Positions 23,931 through 37,567 of a stretch of DNA of 64,000 nt are shown piece after piece. Numbering within the stretch: position 1 is the stretch's first letter; every line of letters begins with the position of its first letter. The notes under the pieces were generated by a model. The model saw only the letters and a list, made by a program, of their open reading frames with translations, made no database searches and was not told the DNA's origin. This stretch comes from Chamaecyparis obtusa. Lineage: Eukaryota; Streptophyta; Pinopsida; Cupressales; Cupressaceae. The translations under genes were made by a program, and so were the position numbers. The DNA lies in the NCBI GenBank assembly GCA_027943335.1, contig BSBK01001539.1:248001-312000 (forward strand). Reading direction: 5' to 3'.

Positions 23931-26900
23931 GTAATACCCCTCCCATAATTTTTGTTTCGGTTTTTATTGCCAAACTCTTTTAGGCCATTTTCATGTGTGC
24001 GTTGGTTATTTATGAGATACTCGAGGATATGAATGTATGGCATTACATTAGATAGTTGTGAAATATCATGTGTTTACAATTTAATGATTTTGGTTATTTT
24101 TCATGTTGATTAATTTCATATGATGATGTTATGTATGGTTATTTCATGATGGTGATTTATATGTTGGGATATCATTTATATTTATGAGTTCGTTGATGTT
24201 TATAGTTTTACTAACCCCATACTTGCATGTGCATGGTTAGTGTGTATATTTTATATTTATGTTTGATGTGCATGATATGGTTGAGGGATAGAGTCGTAGT
24301 TACTTGCTTGCAAGATCCATACAATTGGCCAATCCTTGCTATTATTTGTTATATATTTATACATGTATGTACATGCTCATCTTTTATGTAGGATTTCAAG
24401 TACCAGACATTGAATTCCCTGAATTGCTAGGATGAGCATTCCCTATCACAATATCTCAATGGTAAGAGAGGGGAGATAACATACAGATCCAAATCCCAAC
24501 TCAAGCCATTGATTATTCTAAAATAATGGACAAGTATATGTTTTTCTACCCTTCTGAATTCATCAAGGTGATGTAAATTCATGAGTCATTCCCTTGATTT
24601 TGTCTGTTATTTGAGTTAGTTGATTTTCATGTGTTGTAAGTCAAGTGAGGTTGTTGTGTGGTTTATTTGGTTAAAATAATTAAACTAAGAATAATTATGA
24701 GATTAGAATAATTACATTTTTTAATTTTTTTTCTCAATAAAAAGCCTAAGCCATAATTTTTATTGATTTTAAAATTTTATTTTTACATTTTGACCCGTTC
24801 AAGTGCAGGCCCAAGGGAAAAGAATGGGCAAAGAAAAACCACTGGCATTGCCTAGGACAAATTTCCAGAATTCAAAGAAAATTTCTATAGTATACAATCA
24901 TATTACATCATAACCCTTTGCTTCTTCTAGAGTTTTGGTTAGATGGATTGTCCTTCTATTACATTCAAGAATGTCCATGTATCATCTAGTATAGAAATTT
25001 AATAGAGAAGCTTCTAGTTTATTTTACAAAACAAAACTTTGATGTCAAAATTGTGATCCAAATCCTTATGTCCATGATTGTTGTTCCAAGCTATGTCATG
25101 GGTATTTTGGATCTTACTGTTGGGGTTAGCTGCAATCACAAGGCCTTTCCCACCTTTTATGCTAAGATCCATGATTAGTATATAAATATGAATGTTATCC
25201 TATAAAATATTTACATTTGAATTTTATACTTGAATCAAACATTGAATTATACCCCTTTTTAAGGTTGATCATGTTATTGTGCCTTAAGCGGCCTCCTTCT
25301 GTAATTCAAAAGATTTCATGACTATGTTCTCTTTAAGGAAGCCCTGTGGAGAGGGCTCTCAATATTCCTTATTTCCTGGTAGTTAGCAATAGCAACCACA
25401 AGGAATACAACAAGAAAAAACCTCCATATATCATATGGCTTATAGGGGGTGATATTTCATTCGCCTTTATCTCCTGCACATTAGTTAATAAAATAAAATA
25501 GGCATATATTTGATACTGACTTCCACATTTAAAACTTCATGAATTTTAATTGTGAGCATATATCTAGTGTTGTCCATGATTTTAATATTACTAATCATAA
25601 GTGTAAATACATAGTTATTAGCAAAGTTCTAAGGAGAGCTTAGTAAATTACCCTATACAAGTATCGAAATATTGAGAATTTTAAAGATAATTTTTAACAG
25701 AGGCATCCCAATACCAAGAGATTCTACTTACTCTTATCTGGCTACCCTTCTGCAAAACATTCCTAGCCTAATCTTTTCCCTTTCCCTTTGTATCCCTAGG
25801 TACATTACTCGGTCCTACCTCGTTCACATTGCTAGATCTTTTATTTCCATCTTTAGCTCCGTCATTGTCTGTCTTCCCCAAGAGTGGAATCATTTTCCAC
25901 TTCAACTAATTCTTCATATCCTCAAATGCCCTCTTCCAAAATGTACTCTAGAAACCAGCCCATGCTTTTTGGTTTTTTGATATGGAAGAGCTAGAGGAGA
26001 AAGTTCAGATTGTGAGCTATACTAAGAGCCTTTTCTTTGACTTTCTCCCAATATTCTAACTAGAGGATTGGGTATTTCGGGACTAATTTATCCTCCAGTG
26101 ATGTCTTGTCGTAATTTCTAGTCTTTGGAATCATTAAAAAGTCATAAATGTTCTCCAAAGCCCTATCTAAGTCAGCAAGGATATCTCTTGTGAAAATGAT
26201 CTTCCAAAGTTCTTTGACTATAGTTTTATCCCTTTCGAAAAACATAGTAAGAGATAGAAACATAGCTTCTATGTCTGAATTAACCCTTTTCCTATCAATA
26301 TTGTAAATGTATTCATCCCCAAATATTTTCATGACAACCCCTATAACTAATTATGAGGAAATTTTAGAATACCTCACATATGCTCCACTGCTATGATGTT
26401 TGAAACCTCCATTTGTCACTACTTTCCAAAGACTCTTATCAGGGTATCCATGGCTCAACTCAAAGAGAGATCTCAAGTAAAAAATTATATGTAGGTGTGG
26501 GAGACTATCGTTAACCGAGGAAGAATTTATAAGAAAAAGCTATGGATGAAAGAAAGTGACGTCTTGGCTTCATGAATTCGGTAGGAGAAGTAAGGAAAAA
26601 TTGGCGAGTCATGATTTCCCAAAATTCTAAGCCCATAGAGTCATGTAAAAGATTAATTCAAAATTAAGGGAAGTACCTTGTACTAGCTGATCCTATAGAG
26701 GAAGACACATATACTTAACTATGGACCATGTGGTGGCAATATTTACTGAGATATAGCATGAGATAATCTTAAGGAAATATTATTAGAGGGCTATAAAGAG
26801 TAAATGTGAGGCCTTAACTTAAAATGATTACTTATTGAGGGAAAATCAGGAATCACGTCAAGAAATAATTACATCTAATATAGAAAGTTCCGATAAGGAT

Positions 26901-26970
26901 TTGGTTAAATTAATTTTCTCCAAGAGAACTATTACGGGGAATATAAGGCTTAGAAATATTACTCCTTTTC
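23931..26970. other. Intergenic DNA, no gene recognised
   Basis: It starts with TGTAATACCCCTCCC, resembling the left end of the solo LTR at 4967, but no matching right end was found. The 90-residue minus-strand ORF at 26332-26060 and the plus ORF at 25672-25980 have no family I recognise. Part of this stretch may be the 3' untranslated tail of the LINE at 26975-31668. Confidence 0.4.
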
Positions 26971-26974
26971 TTAG

Positions 26975-27372
26975 ACTAATAAATTGTTAGTCCAACAGCA
27001 CCTAAGTTGGCCAATTCATCCACTCTTATATTTATCTCTCTAAAGATGTGGTTGACCATTGTTTTTTTAAATGATTTGTATAGTAACAATACTTTAGATA
27101 GTAGAGTGTTCAGCCTCTAATTTGGCATAGAGCCTTTTCTAATGGCGTTAATGATAATTGTTAAGTCTCCCTCAATTTCCAACTTCTCTATCCCCTTATC
27201 TTTGCATATATTCAATTCTTCCACTAGTGCCATAATTTATGCCCAATTGTTTGTTCATTTCCCTATTGGTAGGGCCCTTCTAGCAATCTCTTCTCCTCAC
27301 TATTGTGAATGCAACATCCAATTCCTACAGTTCCAGGGTTACCTTTGGAGGCTCTATCAAAATTTAACTTAA
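26975..27372 (-). pseudogene. LINE RNase H domain
   Basis: Minus-strand reading gives FDRASKGNPGTVGIGC, then IMALVEELNICKDKGIEKLE, EGDLTIIINAIRKG and VDELANLGA. The positions match the catalytic D...E...D...D order of plant-type RNase H (FD, the E of the ALVEEL helix, EGD, VDELA). There is a frameshift and a stop inside. Confidence 0.75.
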
Positions 27373-27959
27373 ACCATCCTTTATTAGGTGGTGTCCAATA
27401 ACATTATGCCCGTTTACTAATATTTATTTTTCTCCCAAGCCCAGAAATGGGGGTATAATGAGCCCTATCCATCTCCCCCTCATTTTTTCATCCCAGTGTG
27501 TCATTTTTGCTTCTTTCCTTTGTTGGTTTCTTATTCTACTATTCATTGTTTCTATGATTGTAGCTTCAATTTTATTAATGATTTTCTTCCAATCCATTTT
27601 TTCTTCTCTGAAAATATGTCTATTCCTTTCCTTCTAGAGTCCCCACATCATTATTGAGGGAGCATTAATCTAGAGTCCTTCATAAAGGCAACCTCTCTTA
27701 ATAATAGTCCATACTTAAGTATTCCTAAGATTGTATTTGGGGGGAAAGAGGACCAACCTAGCTTTTGGCTTAGCCAACCCCAACATTGGTTAGAAAACTT
27801 GCAATTAGAAAAAGGTGATCAACATCTTCTTCACTTTCTTCACACAATGGGAACCTACTAGGACCTTCATAACCCATCCTCCTGAACCTATCAGCTGTGA
27901 GTAACCTATTTTGTAGGGCCAGCCATGTGAAGATACCTGCCTTTGGTAAGCAATTTTTA

Positions 27960-30100
27960 TCCCAACATAATTTTATTGGTAATTCAGTCTTGGGCCTTAA
28001 TTATTTTTTCATTATGTAATAGTATCCATCTTTCGTGTTGTATTCCCCATTCTTCAAGCCATCTCAAAATAGCAGATCTTTATTAGTGTTGAATGTTAGA
28101 CTTCTATTATTGAGCATCTCTATTAGTTTCTCCTTTTCACCAACCTATATTTTTAAGCTACTTCCACTTCCACTTCCATCCTTGACCCTCATTTGTAAAG
28201 GTTGTGTAGTCTTTTACTAGAAATCCCCATCTAGATTCTAAGAGGGCTCTTGTTGCCCCAAAACCATGTATTTTATCTATAGCCTTGTGTCCCCCCCAAG
28301 AGTTTGAACAAAATAGAGATTCCTCCCCAGAACCTAGGCTCCATGTGAGTTTCTCCATGATTACACTTCTACAACATAACATGAAGTTCCAAAAGTGGGA
28401 CCCTCTAGGGGGTGATTTTCTCTAAAGATATTGAGAGGGTCATTGTTACTCAAATATTTGTGAATCATAATCTTAGCCCATTTTAAGTGAGGATTTTTGA
28501 AAAATCCTCCATACCAACTTTTCTCCAAGGGCCTTTCCTTTATCCCAAATGTTCTTGAGGCCAACTCCCCCTTCCTCCTTAGGTCAACAGAGCTTGTCCC
28601 ATGATACTATTGATATTTTCTTCTTCTCCCCAACACCTTTCCAGAAGAAGGTCCTAAGATGTTTGTTTAATTTCTCTCTTTTTTTAACTGGCAAGTTGAT
28701 ACAAGATGACTGATAAATTAGCATTGTAGATAGTATTGATTTAACCATAGTTTCTCTACCAGCTGAGGACAACCATTTACCTTTCCAAGTGTCAATTCTC
28801 TTTTAAAAAATTTCTATCATTTGGTGTCATAAGTTTTCCAATCTACATCCTTTATCTAGAGGGAGTTCCAAGTATTTACAAGGGAACTTTCCTTATTTAA
28901 AATTGAGAGTCATGCAAATTTCTTGTTATATTTTGACATTTTTGTTGAATAGGAAGACTTCTAGTTTTTCTATATTGATTTTCTATCCTGAATCTTTTGT
29001 ATAAGAGTCTAGGACTTCCTTGAATTCCCTGGCTTCTCTTATCTCCCCTTGCCCGTAGAGCATATTGTTATCTACGAATTGTTGGTGGGTAGTTGGGTCA
29101 ACGTCTCATGTTATGCTTATATCTTTGATTCTTCCTTCTTCCCTATATTTTGTTATAGGTCTCCAAAGGTATTCTTCCATGATGATAAACAAAGATGGGG
29201 AGATTGGGTCCCCCTTTCTTAAACCCCTAGCGATCTTGAAAAATCCTTCAGGGGTCCCATTGACCATAACTGAGATCTTGGGGGATGAAATGCATTAAAA
29301 ATTAAGGTTTATTCAGGCTTTGGTGAAGCCAAATGCCTCTAGACATTTGCATAGAAACCTCCAATCAACCATCTCATAAGCTTTTTTATTATCTAATTTA
29401 ATAAGCATACTCGGTTCTCTATTTTTTTGAATAGAGTGAATTGCTTCTTGTGATATTACTACTCTGTCATAGATTGATCTCCCTAGCACAAAGTCAGTCT
29501 GTTCTTCATTGATTGAGAGGGGTAGAAGCTTTTGCAACATATTGGCCATAGTTTTGGTTAGTATTTTATAAAGGGTGTTGCAAAGGGATATTGGTCTAAA
29601 GTCATTAAGTTTTTTCAATTTGTCTTTCTTGGGGATTAAAGCTAGAAAGCTATTGTTGAATTATTTCATAATGTTCCCTAAGTTCCTAACCCCTTCAAGG
29701 GCTTCAGTAACATCATTCCCTATGAAGTCCCAACACTTTTTGAAGAAGCATGTTGGGAATCCATTTGGTCTTGGAGCTTTATCTGGGTTCATCTGCATTA
29801 AAGTCATTCTTACTTCCTCATTAGCGAATTTACCTAATAAAATTTTATTGTGATTCTTTGTGATAATCCTTGGTATATTCTTAATCATATTGTTATGACC
29901 TTCTAGATTAGATCCTTCATTGTTGTTGAGGATATCTTTGAAGTATTTGACTTCTTCCCTCACAACATCTTTTGGATCCTCCAGACTGATCCCTTGATAA
30001 TTATTGATACTTGAAATTCTATTCACTTCCCTTCTTTGCTTGGTATTGTTATGGAAAAACTAGTGTTTCCATCCCCTGCTTCCAGCCATGTTTCCCTTCA
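27960..30100 (-). pseudogene. LINE reverse transcriptase and zf-RVT region
   Basis: From 30026 down: NPDKAPRPNGFP (near 29780), then LNDFRPISLCNTLYKILTKT (near 29610-29550), then EEQTDFVLGRSIYDRVVISQ and IKLDNKKAYEMVDW (29500-29350). The catalytic box survives as FVDNNMLYGQ near 29075-29045, where FADD is usual, so a catalytic Asp is lost. Downstream come YQSSCINLPV (near 28700) and the WKGVGEKKKI region (28640), then a poorly preserved zf-RVT end. Frameshifts occur between the blocks. Confidence 0.88.
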
Positions 30101-30399
30101 TTTCCATCTCCAAAAAATTTATTCTTTGGCTAGTATGTCTTTATATTCCCTTATTAATTCCTTTTCTCTTAGAAAGAGTGGTTCATCCATCCCTTTTTCC
30201 ATCACCTGAGTGTTGTCTTCTTTTAATTTTTCCCCAAGTGTTAATTTTTTTTGAAGATATTACCAAACTATTTCGAATTCCATTTTTGAAGTTTATATTT
30301 AATTACCTTAAACTTGTTAGCTACTATGTACATTTTCGATCCTAAAACTTCTATCTCTTTCCACAATTGTTCCAGTAGCTTTAAGATATTTGCATCTTT

Positions 30400-31139
30400 C
30401 AACCACATTTGTTCAAATTTAAAAGGGAAATTCTTTAGGCCGGTTTCTTCTAAGATCTTTAATTGTACTGGGTAATGACAAAATTTATGCTTCTAGGGTG
30501 TGATTAAAATTAATTAGTCCTCCATGTAGGAAGAATCTATCTAGTTTTTCCGCAATATTGTTGAATCCTTTTATCCTATTGTTCCAAGTGAAATCTTTAA
30601 CTTCTATCCTAATTTCTATTAGGGGGTTTCTATTTACCTAGTCTACAAAATCTATTGTTGTTGTTGATAGTTTATTGTGTCCTCCCCATTTATGTTTGCT
30701 CTTGATAATGGCATTGAAGTCCCCTCGTGTGATGCTTACCTGGTTTGAACTATTGGCTAGGAAAGTTTCTATTTCCATCCATACCTAGGCTTTTTCTCTA
30801 TTCTGAACATGCCCATAAATATTAATGAGGTTAAAGTTTAGTTTATTTTTTAAGCTACTGACTTTCCCACTCATCAAATTTTGTCTCCTCTCTGAAATTG
30901 AAAATATAGTGTTCCTTGGACCCCATATAATGTCTAAGCCTCCCGAGGCTCCACAAGCTGGGGAGTCTTCCAACTTTCCAAATCCTAATTTCTTCCTAAA
31001 GGACTCTATTTCTCTTTTATCCAATTTTGTCTCTTGAATCATAATTAGGTCAGATTTACTATTAGTTATGCAACATTTTATAATTCATTTCTTTTTAGGG
31101 GCATTTGTACTCCTAACATTCCATGTAAGGATTTTCATG
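30400..31139 (-). pseudogene. LINE AP endonuclease
   Basis: It starts MKILTWNVRS at 31139, the classic L1 endonuclease beginning. IQETKLDKREIESF (catalytic Glu), SGGLDIIWGP and NIYGHV follow, and near 30730 RGDFNAI (catalytic Asp-x-Asn). LDRFF lies near 30540. One in-frame stop near 31090 and others later break it. This domain nicks target DNA in L1 elements. Confidence 0.85.
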
Positions 31140-31260
31140 GCTCATTGGGAAGGAATTTCCCCTTCCCTAAATTAAGCAGTGATGTTATCTTTGTTTTTCA
31201 TGTTGCCTCCCCATCCTTCATCCTTAACTTGTTTAACAATTTCCTCCCTCTCTTTTTACT

Positions 31261-31668
31261 CTATTTAGCATAGTTCAAGGAGCCCCCACTCTCCTTTGTA
31301 AATGAAATTTTGAGGGATTTCGGGTCATGTTTCTCCACATTGTTTAAATTATCCATCGTATCCTCTTCTTCTAAGAACTCCATGTGTCTGTTTACATCCT
31401 GACTAACCTCAATAAGAGGTATCCTTTGTAACTCCAGCTCCTCATCATCACAGATCTCATCTAGGAAAATTTCCATCAGATCTTCCACCAGTACTTCACC
31501 TAAGTGATTAGTAATTATATTTACTTCCTTCTCTACTTGTTTCTCCATCTCTTCCAAATTATATTTTTTGCCTCCTTCTTGATCTATGTCTTCCTTCTTA
31601 TCTTCTTCCTTACTTTCCTCAGCCTTCTTCTCAATGTTTGTATCATCAGTCCCTCTCAGGTCTTGCAT
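31261..31668 (-). pseudogene. Acidic N-terminal ORF of the LINE
   Basis: A 135-codon ORF, strongly acidic (runs such as EEDKKEDIDQEGGKK), lies just upstream of the endonuclease in the same orientation. It is likely the end of ORF1 or the ORF1-ORF2 linker. No DUF4283 or zinc knuckle is visible. Confidence 0.5.
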
Positions 31669-31710
31669 ATTTATTTTGTTTTTCGCCCAGTCTCCCTCAT
31701 GCGTTATTCA

Positions 31711-34700
31711 TGTTAAGGCCTTGAAATATCACCCTAACTCAGACATTAGGGTACACTAATATTTCATGGTAACAATGGAAACCTTCTTGAGTTGTGGGTA
31801 GACTCTAATTAAGAAGGAATCTCTAGATTCTAGGCTGGTTCCTGTTGGATTTGGAATATCACCTTTGACTAAAACTTTGATTGGAAAAGGGAAAAGAGAT
31901 GACTTAAAAAACTGAATGAAAAGACGGTGATACACCAAAACTGGATTTAGACTTATCAGAAACTTCAAACCAACATCCACAATACACAAACTACTAAGAT
32001 TTGCATTAAACATTCACTATTCAACATATAGGTTGACTTAAACTCACTATTAGGGTATGCACCACAAACAATGAAAATTTGCCAACAAACATACAAATTC
32101 TACAAAAGGTTTGGTTTTGATAACTTAGAAAAGGAATTGGATTAATTCACTTATCCTTGTTATAAAAATTATAACACTGAAATGTAGAAAAGATGAATAG
32201 GATTGATAACAAAACTCAGAAAGTAAATGAAATATGGAGAAACTTGCTTTACTTCCTTCAAAATCTAAAAAATGGTTACAAAACATATGCAAAAAGAGAC
32301 AATGGAACCAATATGTTCACAAATTCACCTTCTCCTCAATTCTGAACCCCTAAAACTAAGTATGAAACTCAGCTATATACCCTCCTAAGGTCAAATTCAA
32401 AAATCAAAGTCCCCCCCTGCAAAAGCCCTCCAAATTAGCTAAGAAACACTAAGTCACAAGCACAATTCATGCCTTATACCAAGCCCCTAATGTTGGTAAT
32501 TTAAAATAAACATCTCTTACGCACATTACCAACATATACTAATAAAGTCTACTAACAAACTCCACTAAGCCTATACATAACCAAAACTTAAACTTTAAAA
32601 ACCTAAGTCTCAATATTATTGGTGATTACATAGCATAAGGTCAATATGACCGACTCCATACAATCAGCAATCTTAAAATATCACATGGCATAAGATAGGT
32701 GGCACTAGGAACTTCGAGGCTCCTGTTGTCATGTACTGTAGACATTAATAGCATTAACTCCCCTATGTTAGTGGACTTCAAAACTTATCAAAACTTGGCA
32801 TTTCTTGGTCTTTGAGTTTCATTTGCATTTGGGGAAAATATGAAGGTTAACCCTAATCCATGGCAAGATTTATGTAGAGAACATAACCTAGCTTTATTCG
32901 CTCTTTGTGTTTAGCTCTTAGATCTGGCTCTGTTTGCTAAAGAATAAGAGTTAAAACCATCTATGAAACTCTCTTCTGCTTGTATCTCAAGCATGAAGCT
33001 CAGATTCTTCGAATGGAGCTCAGGTTCTATAGTTGAAAGTCATGACTGTAACAAGGAACTCAGGCTCTGATTTTTGAAGCTCGACTCTCCTACAAGATCT
33101 CGTCCTGTGACTTGAGATAAGTAACATTACTCATCTTTCCCTGTGTTTAACTTGAACATGTTATTGAAGGCTGAGTTATCTTTTCTTCACATTGTGATGA
33201 TTTTGGGGTTTTTCCTTTGCTGTTTAAAATGGAAAAAAATGGATAGTTGTTTCTACTCCATAATGAATCATCGCTTGCATAAGTGTTATTTGCTCCTTCT
33301 TTACTACCATGAAAAGCTCAAGCTATTGTATGATGCTTCATTGTTGTCACCAATCATCTACAGTTTATTTTTTTTTGTTGTTTCTAGCTATCGACTTGGG
33401 GTTTTATTGTCTACTGTCCACTGTCGACAGTGACCATGCTTGTAATTTCTTTACTCTGTCGAGACCGACAGTAGCCACCATGTTTTAATCTTATCTATTC
33501 AGATGTGACTTTGAAATTTTCTTAACTTTGAAATGTGCTTGACTACATTATAAGATATTGTCTGTATCTTCATGCTCCCTAGTTTTTACTTTGCCAATGA
33601 CCAATATGCTGATTTAATATGAAAAGAAACTCCATCAATAATGTTTGTTTATGTTCATTGGGTTCAAGCACAGGCTTGTGACACCCATAAACACAAGAAT
33701 GATAATTCATGGAGTTTGAGCATGGGCTCGTGACATCCACAAATACATTCTGTAAATAGAGAGCTCGATACTTTAAAAAATGCATCTTTTCTTTGCATAC
33801 AACACTATCGTTGAACATGCATATTTTGATAACACTGATATTTCATCATTTCTTGTAGCTTTTCCTCTTGCGAACACAACATGGTTATCTCTCTTTTGTG
33901 TGTATGCACAATCTATAACAAAGCATATTCATTGATAATATTGTAGATCTATGATTTGTATATGCACATTAATTATCATTAGTTGCAAGGGATAAAACCT
34001 CTTTATATTGCACATCAGTAATGAATACTCCCTTATCTGCATATGCACAACTTGTAGCATCTTTTCAGTGCATTTGATATTGCATATTCTTCTTGCTTTT
34101 GACTATGATATGGAATACACATTTCATTTCTTGGAATGCATCTTTGCTTACTCTATTTAAAAAGAAACATCAAATCCAATATGTTAGGTTAGTGAGCATG
34201 ACCAAATGGTCAATTTTGTATGAAAATGCCATATATGATGACATTCATGCATTAATGTTGGTCAACTAATGGTGTTCACTAACCTAACACTACCCTGTTG
34301 TTTCTGAAAAAGGTTTCTCAGCTACAAGAACTAAGTCCCTTTGATTCAGATATCTGGTTTATATAAAAAACATGCATAATGATGACCATAAATAGTAGAA
34401 GGTTTCATAGAGTCATATCCCTTTAATACTATTATTTAGTTTATGTAGATGCATATTTTTATATTGCATTGATATTATAGATAGATGTGCAGCTCTAAAA
34501 ATTTTGGTTGTAGTATGATGCTTCTAGGTTTTCATGCATTGCTTAGATCCAATTGGATCTAACATTTTTACATCTATGATGCAGGACAAGACCCTAAGAT
34601 CTAAAAAAAAGACAAGAAGACTCAGACAAAGACCTAAAGACTTGGACATACAACCAGCTCCTAAATGCAAATGACTCTACAAGGCAATGCATGAGACCCT

Positions 34701-34999
34701 ACTCATACTTCTATCATGCTTTTCTTTTCTGCCATTTGATTTCAGATCCAAACATGAAAGATGAAATATGAAATAACATTTCTCTATTACATTCATCTTG
34801 AATGCACAATGTAATGATCAATTATGAATTTGAAAATTTGGATATGGTCAATACTTAAAGTACAATATAACTAATGATATGAATGCAATAACAGAGTATT
34901 TGTCTTCATCACCTGAAAAGTAGTGTTGAATAGATGTACCTTCATGCAATCTTTTACTATTTATGTTTATCATCCTGCATGTAGAAAATTAGGATAACA
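31711..34999 (-). repeat. 3' LTR of gypsy-1 (left copy)
   Basis: 3,289 bp, reading on the plus strand from TGTTAAGGCC to AGGATAACA. It is collinear with 50089-53394 throughout. The short ORFs in it (for example 33143-33433) recur damaged in the other copy and are not coding. No classical polypurine tract is obvious at the adjoining side (35000-35020). Confidence 0.92.
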
Positions 35000-35271
35000 A
35001 TTATGGTGACCTCTGCTAGATGTCTGCCTGCTAGACATGAACTATAGACCTTATTCATTTGGCAATGGAGTTAGAAAACTAGAACATACATATGCAACTT
35101 TTATTGAAATGAAAATGCACCTAAATTAAGACTCATGCAACCTAAAGACACCTAGTGCTTGACAACACTTATTGAAATGAAACCTAAACTAAAAAACTAA
35201 CCTTGAAAGAAAAGCTTGAGGAAGATCCCATTGACTGGAATCGGCAAGATCTCTCCATCTGTGGTGGATAG

Positions 35272-37504
35272 CTAAAAGGCATTGTTCTCTTTACATTTAG
35301 AAATGACAAATGGGCCTGACCAAAAGTTGTCAAATTTATCATGTTGTCTTGGTCTACTTTTTAGAACATCCCATTTAAGAACTAAGTCACCTTGCTTGAA
35401 CTCCCTTGGTGTAGCTCTCTTATCAAAATACCTTTTAGTCTGATTTTGTCTTATCTCCATATTCCTTAAGGCTTTGCTCCTTTCTTCTTTTAGTTGTAAC
35501 AACTCAGCAAACCTTAGCTTAAGGGGGTCTTCTTCTTCAAAGAGAAACATTTGATCAACCAATTGTAAAGCTAGAAACTCAGTAGAAATTGGTAACCTTT
35601 CTTCCTTACCATAAACCAATACATAAGGTGAGCTCTCAATGATCTGTTTTGGAGTGATTCTATCTAGCCACAGGGCTGCTTTAAGTTTAGAATGTCAATC
35701 TCTTTTGTTCTCCTATAAAGTCCTTTTGATAATCCTAATGAGGTTTTTATTAGTGGACTCAACAAGTCCATTACCCTAAGGGTAATAGTTAGATGATTGT
35801 CATGAGCCCTAATCAGTGTATGGAATACAAATATATTCCTAAATACATACTAATTAATATAGTCTTAATTAATTAATTAATATAAAATTAATCACTAATA
35901 TTGATGTTAATATATTAATATTAATAAGCATACAAATGATATGTCAATATAATATTATTAAGCAATATAATAACAATGACTAATCAATTAATAATTAATG
36001 ATTATAATTGATTAATTAATATAGTTAATATTATCATCAATATATATTAATTAATCAATGTCATTAATTAATATATAATTAATGTTCAAATCCCTAACAT
36101 TAATATCATTAACCAATATTTAAAGTATTATGAATATATAAATAATATAATATAATTATAATATAAACACTATATTATAATAATATTTAATCTTATATCA
36201 TAATATAAATATTTAATCCTAATATAAAGATATTATATATATTACCCTTGTATAAATGTTATATTTATTTGAAATATATTATCATTAATAAAATAACGTA
36301 ATCGAAAAGACATGACTTTTGGAAAGAGAAGGTATAAGAGAATAATCACGGGAAAGAAAGAAAGAGGAAAAAAAAAAAAGGACACGAACAAAATAATATA
36401 AAAAGTTTGGGAGAAGAATAATATTAAAAGATTTCAAGAGAAATTCAAGGAGGAAATATAGGAGAAGATCAAGGAGAAAATGTAGGAGAATATTAGAAGG
36501 AAATGAATATTAAATAAGCTAAAAAGAAAAGGCATAAAGAAGGTAAGTATATCTTTATTTAAGTTAATTTATTTATTAGCACTTATGAATTGGATATTAA
36601 TATTAATATGAAATAAATATTAGAATAATAAGTTATGAAAATTTAAATAATAAATTATGAAATATAGTAATATTGTTATGAAGCAAACTTGTATTTGATT
36701 TAACTTAACTCAAATATATTGATAAATAACTAACTAATATATAATATGAAATAAATACATTATATAAAGAATTATGAATTTTTTGTGATTATAAGTATAA
36801 AATTATATAATGATATATTATAATTATTGGGGATTGGCATCCTCCTAGTACACAACATTACAAATTACCATTCCCAAGGTAAATCCAAATACTAATTATG
36901 AATTTCAAGACAAATCAAGTAAGGTCTCAAAAAGGGATCATTACAATGATGTAGTTAGATAAATCCCATTTTTAATAGCCCACTCTGTTATTCTTGAACC
37001 AACAAAAGCCAATGCATTATCTAAAATAATTGATTGAGGTACTCCAAACCTGGTTATAATATCTTCATAGAATTCAAGAACAGTAGATCCAGTTGATTCT
37101 TTCAATGCAATGGCTTCGGTCCACCTTGTGAAATAGTCAATTGTAGTCAAGATCCACTTGTGACCTACACTAGAATTAGGATTAATGGGACCTATAAAAT
37201 CCACTCCCCACTTGATGAATGGATGTTCTACAATGATAGGCTTCAGTGGAAATGTTGCTAGCCTTTGTTTGCCTACAAAAAGAGTACATTTTTTACATCT
37301 TCTTGCCCAATAATGGGCATCCTTAAACAAATCAGGCCAGTAGTAACCCGCTCTCAATATTTTCCAAGTTTTGGTCTTGGGATTGAAGTGTCCTCCACAT
37401 GATCCATCATGAAATTCAAATAATATTTTTCTTTGATCAGCAACATCAATACATTTCAGCAACATTCCAGAAAAATATTTTCTATAAAGTATACCATTAA
37501 CCAA
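35272..37504 (-). pseudogene. gypsy-1 integrase, split by a solo LTR
   Basis: From 37504 down: the HHCC zinc finger (HDGSCGGHF ... ARRCKKC), then the catalytic core with WGVDFIGPI, DYFTRWTEAI and GVPQSIILDNALAFVG. It is interrupted after NGIYLTT by the 1,148-bp solo LTR at 35798-36945. It resumes with NYYP-GNGLVEST (catalytic Glu), and the C-terminal part includes YFDKRATPREFKQGDLVL and FWSGPFVISK. The frame is continuous across the insertion once the LTR and one ATGAT copy are removed. One TAG (near 35775) stands where Gln is expected. Integrase would insert the cDNA into the genome. Confidence 0.92.
35798..36945. mobile_element. Solo LTR, 1,148 bp, TSD ATGAT
   Basis: It starts TGTCATGAGCCC and ends GGGATCATTACA, flanked by ATGAT at 35793-35797 and 36946-36950. 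The core (35820-36290) is extremely AT-rich, with many TTAATTAAT motifs, and a poly-A/purine block follows (36340-36480). There is no coding. It interrupts the integrase of gypsy-1 and is therefore younger. Confidence 0.88.
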
Positions 37505-37567
37505 AACATAAGAAATAGATTGTAACTTGAAATACCTCCTCTTGGCTTTGTCAAAATTAGGGGGACA

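Larger units (their letters stand above)
26975..31668 (-). mobile_element. L1-type LINE with RNase H, inactive
   Basis: A non-LTR retrotransposon on the minus strand. Reading down from 31668: an acidic N-terminal ORF, an AP endonuclease, a reverse transcriptase, a zf-RVT region and a C-terminal RNase H. This is the order of plant L1 elements that carry RNase H. Frames change and stops interrupt every domain. Its 5' side abuts the left LTR of gypsy-1 at 31711, so the start may have been cut off by that insertion. Confidence 0.85.

Noticed and set aside
23931..24906. Possible second solo LTR starting TGTAATACCCC
   Set aside because: No matching right end or target duplication was found.
33143..33433. 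96-codon ORF in the left gypsy-1 LTR
   Set aside because: The right LTR has only a damaged counterpart (51605-51868) and no family resemblance; chance ORF.
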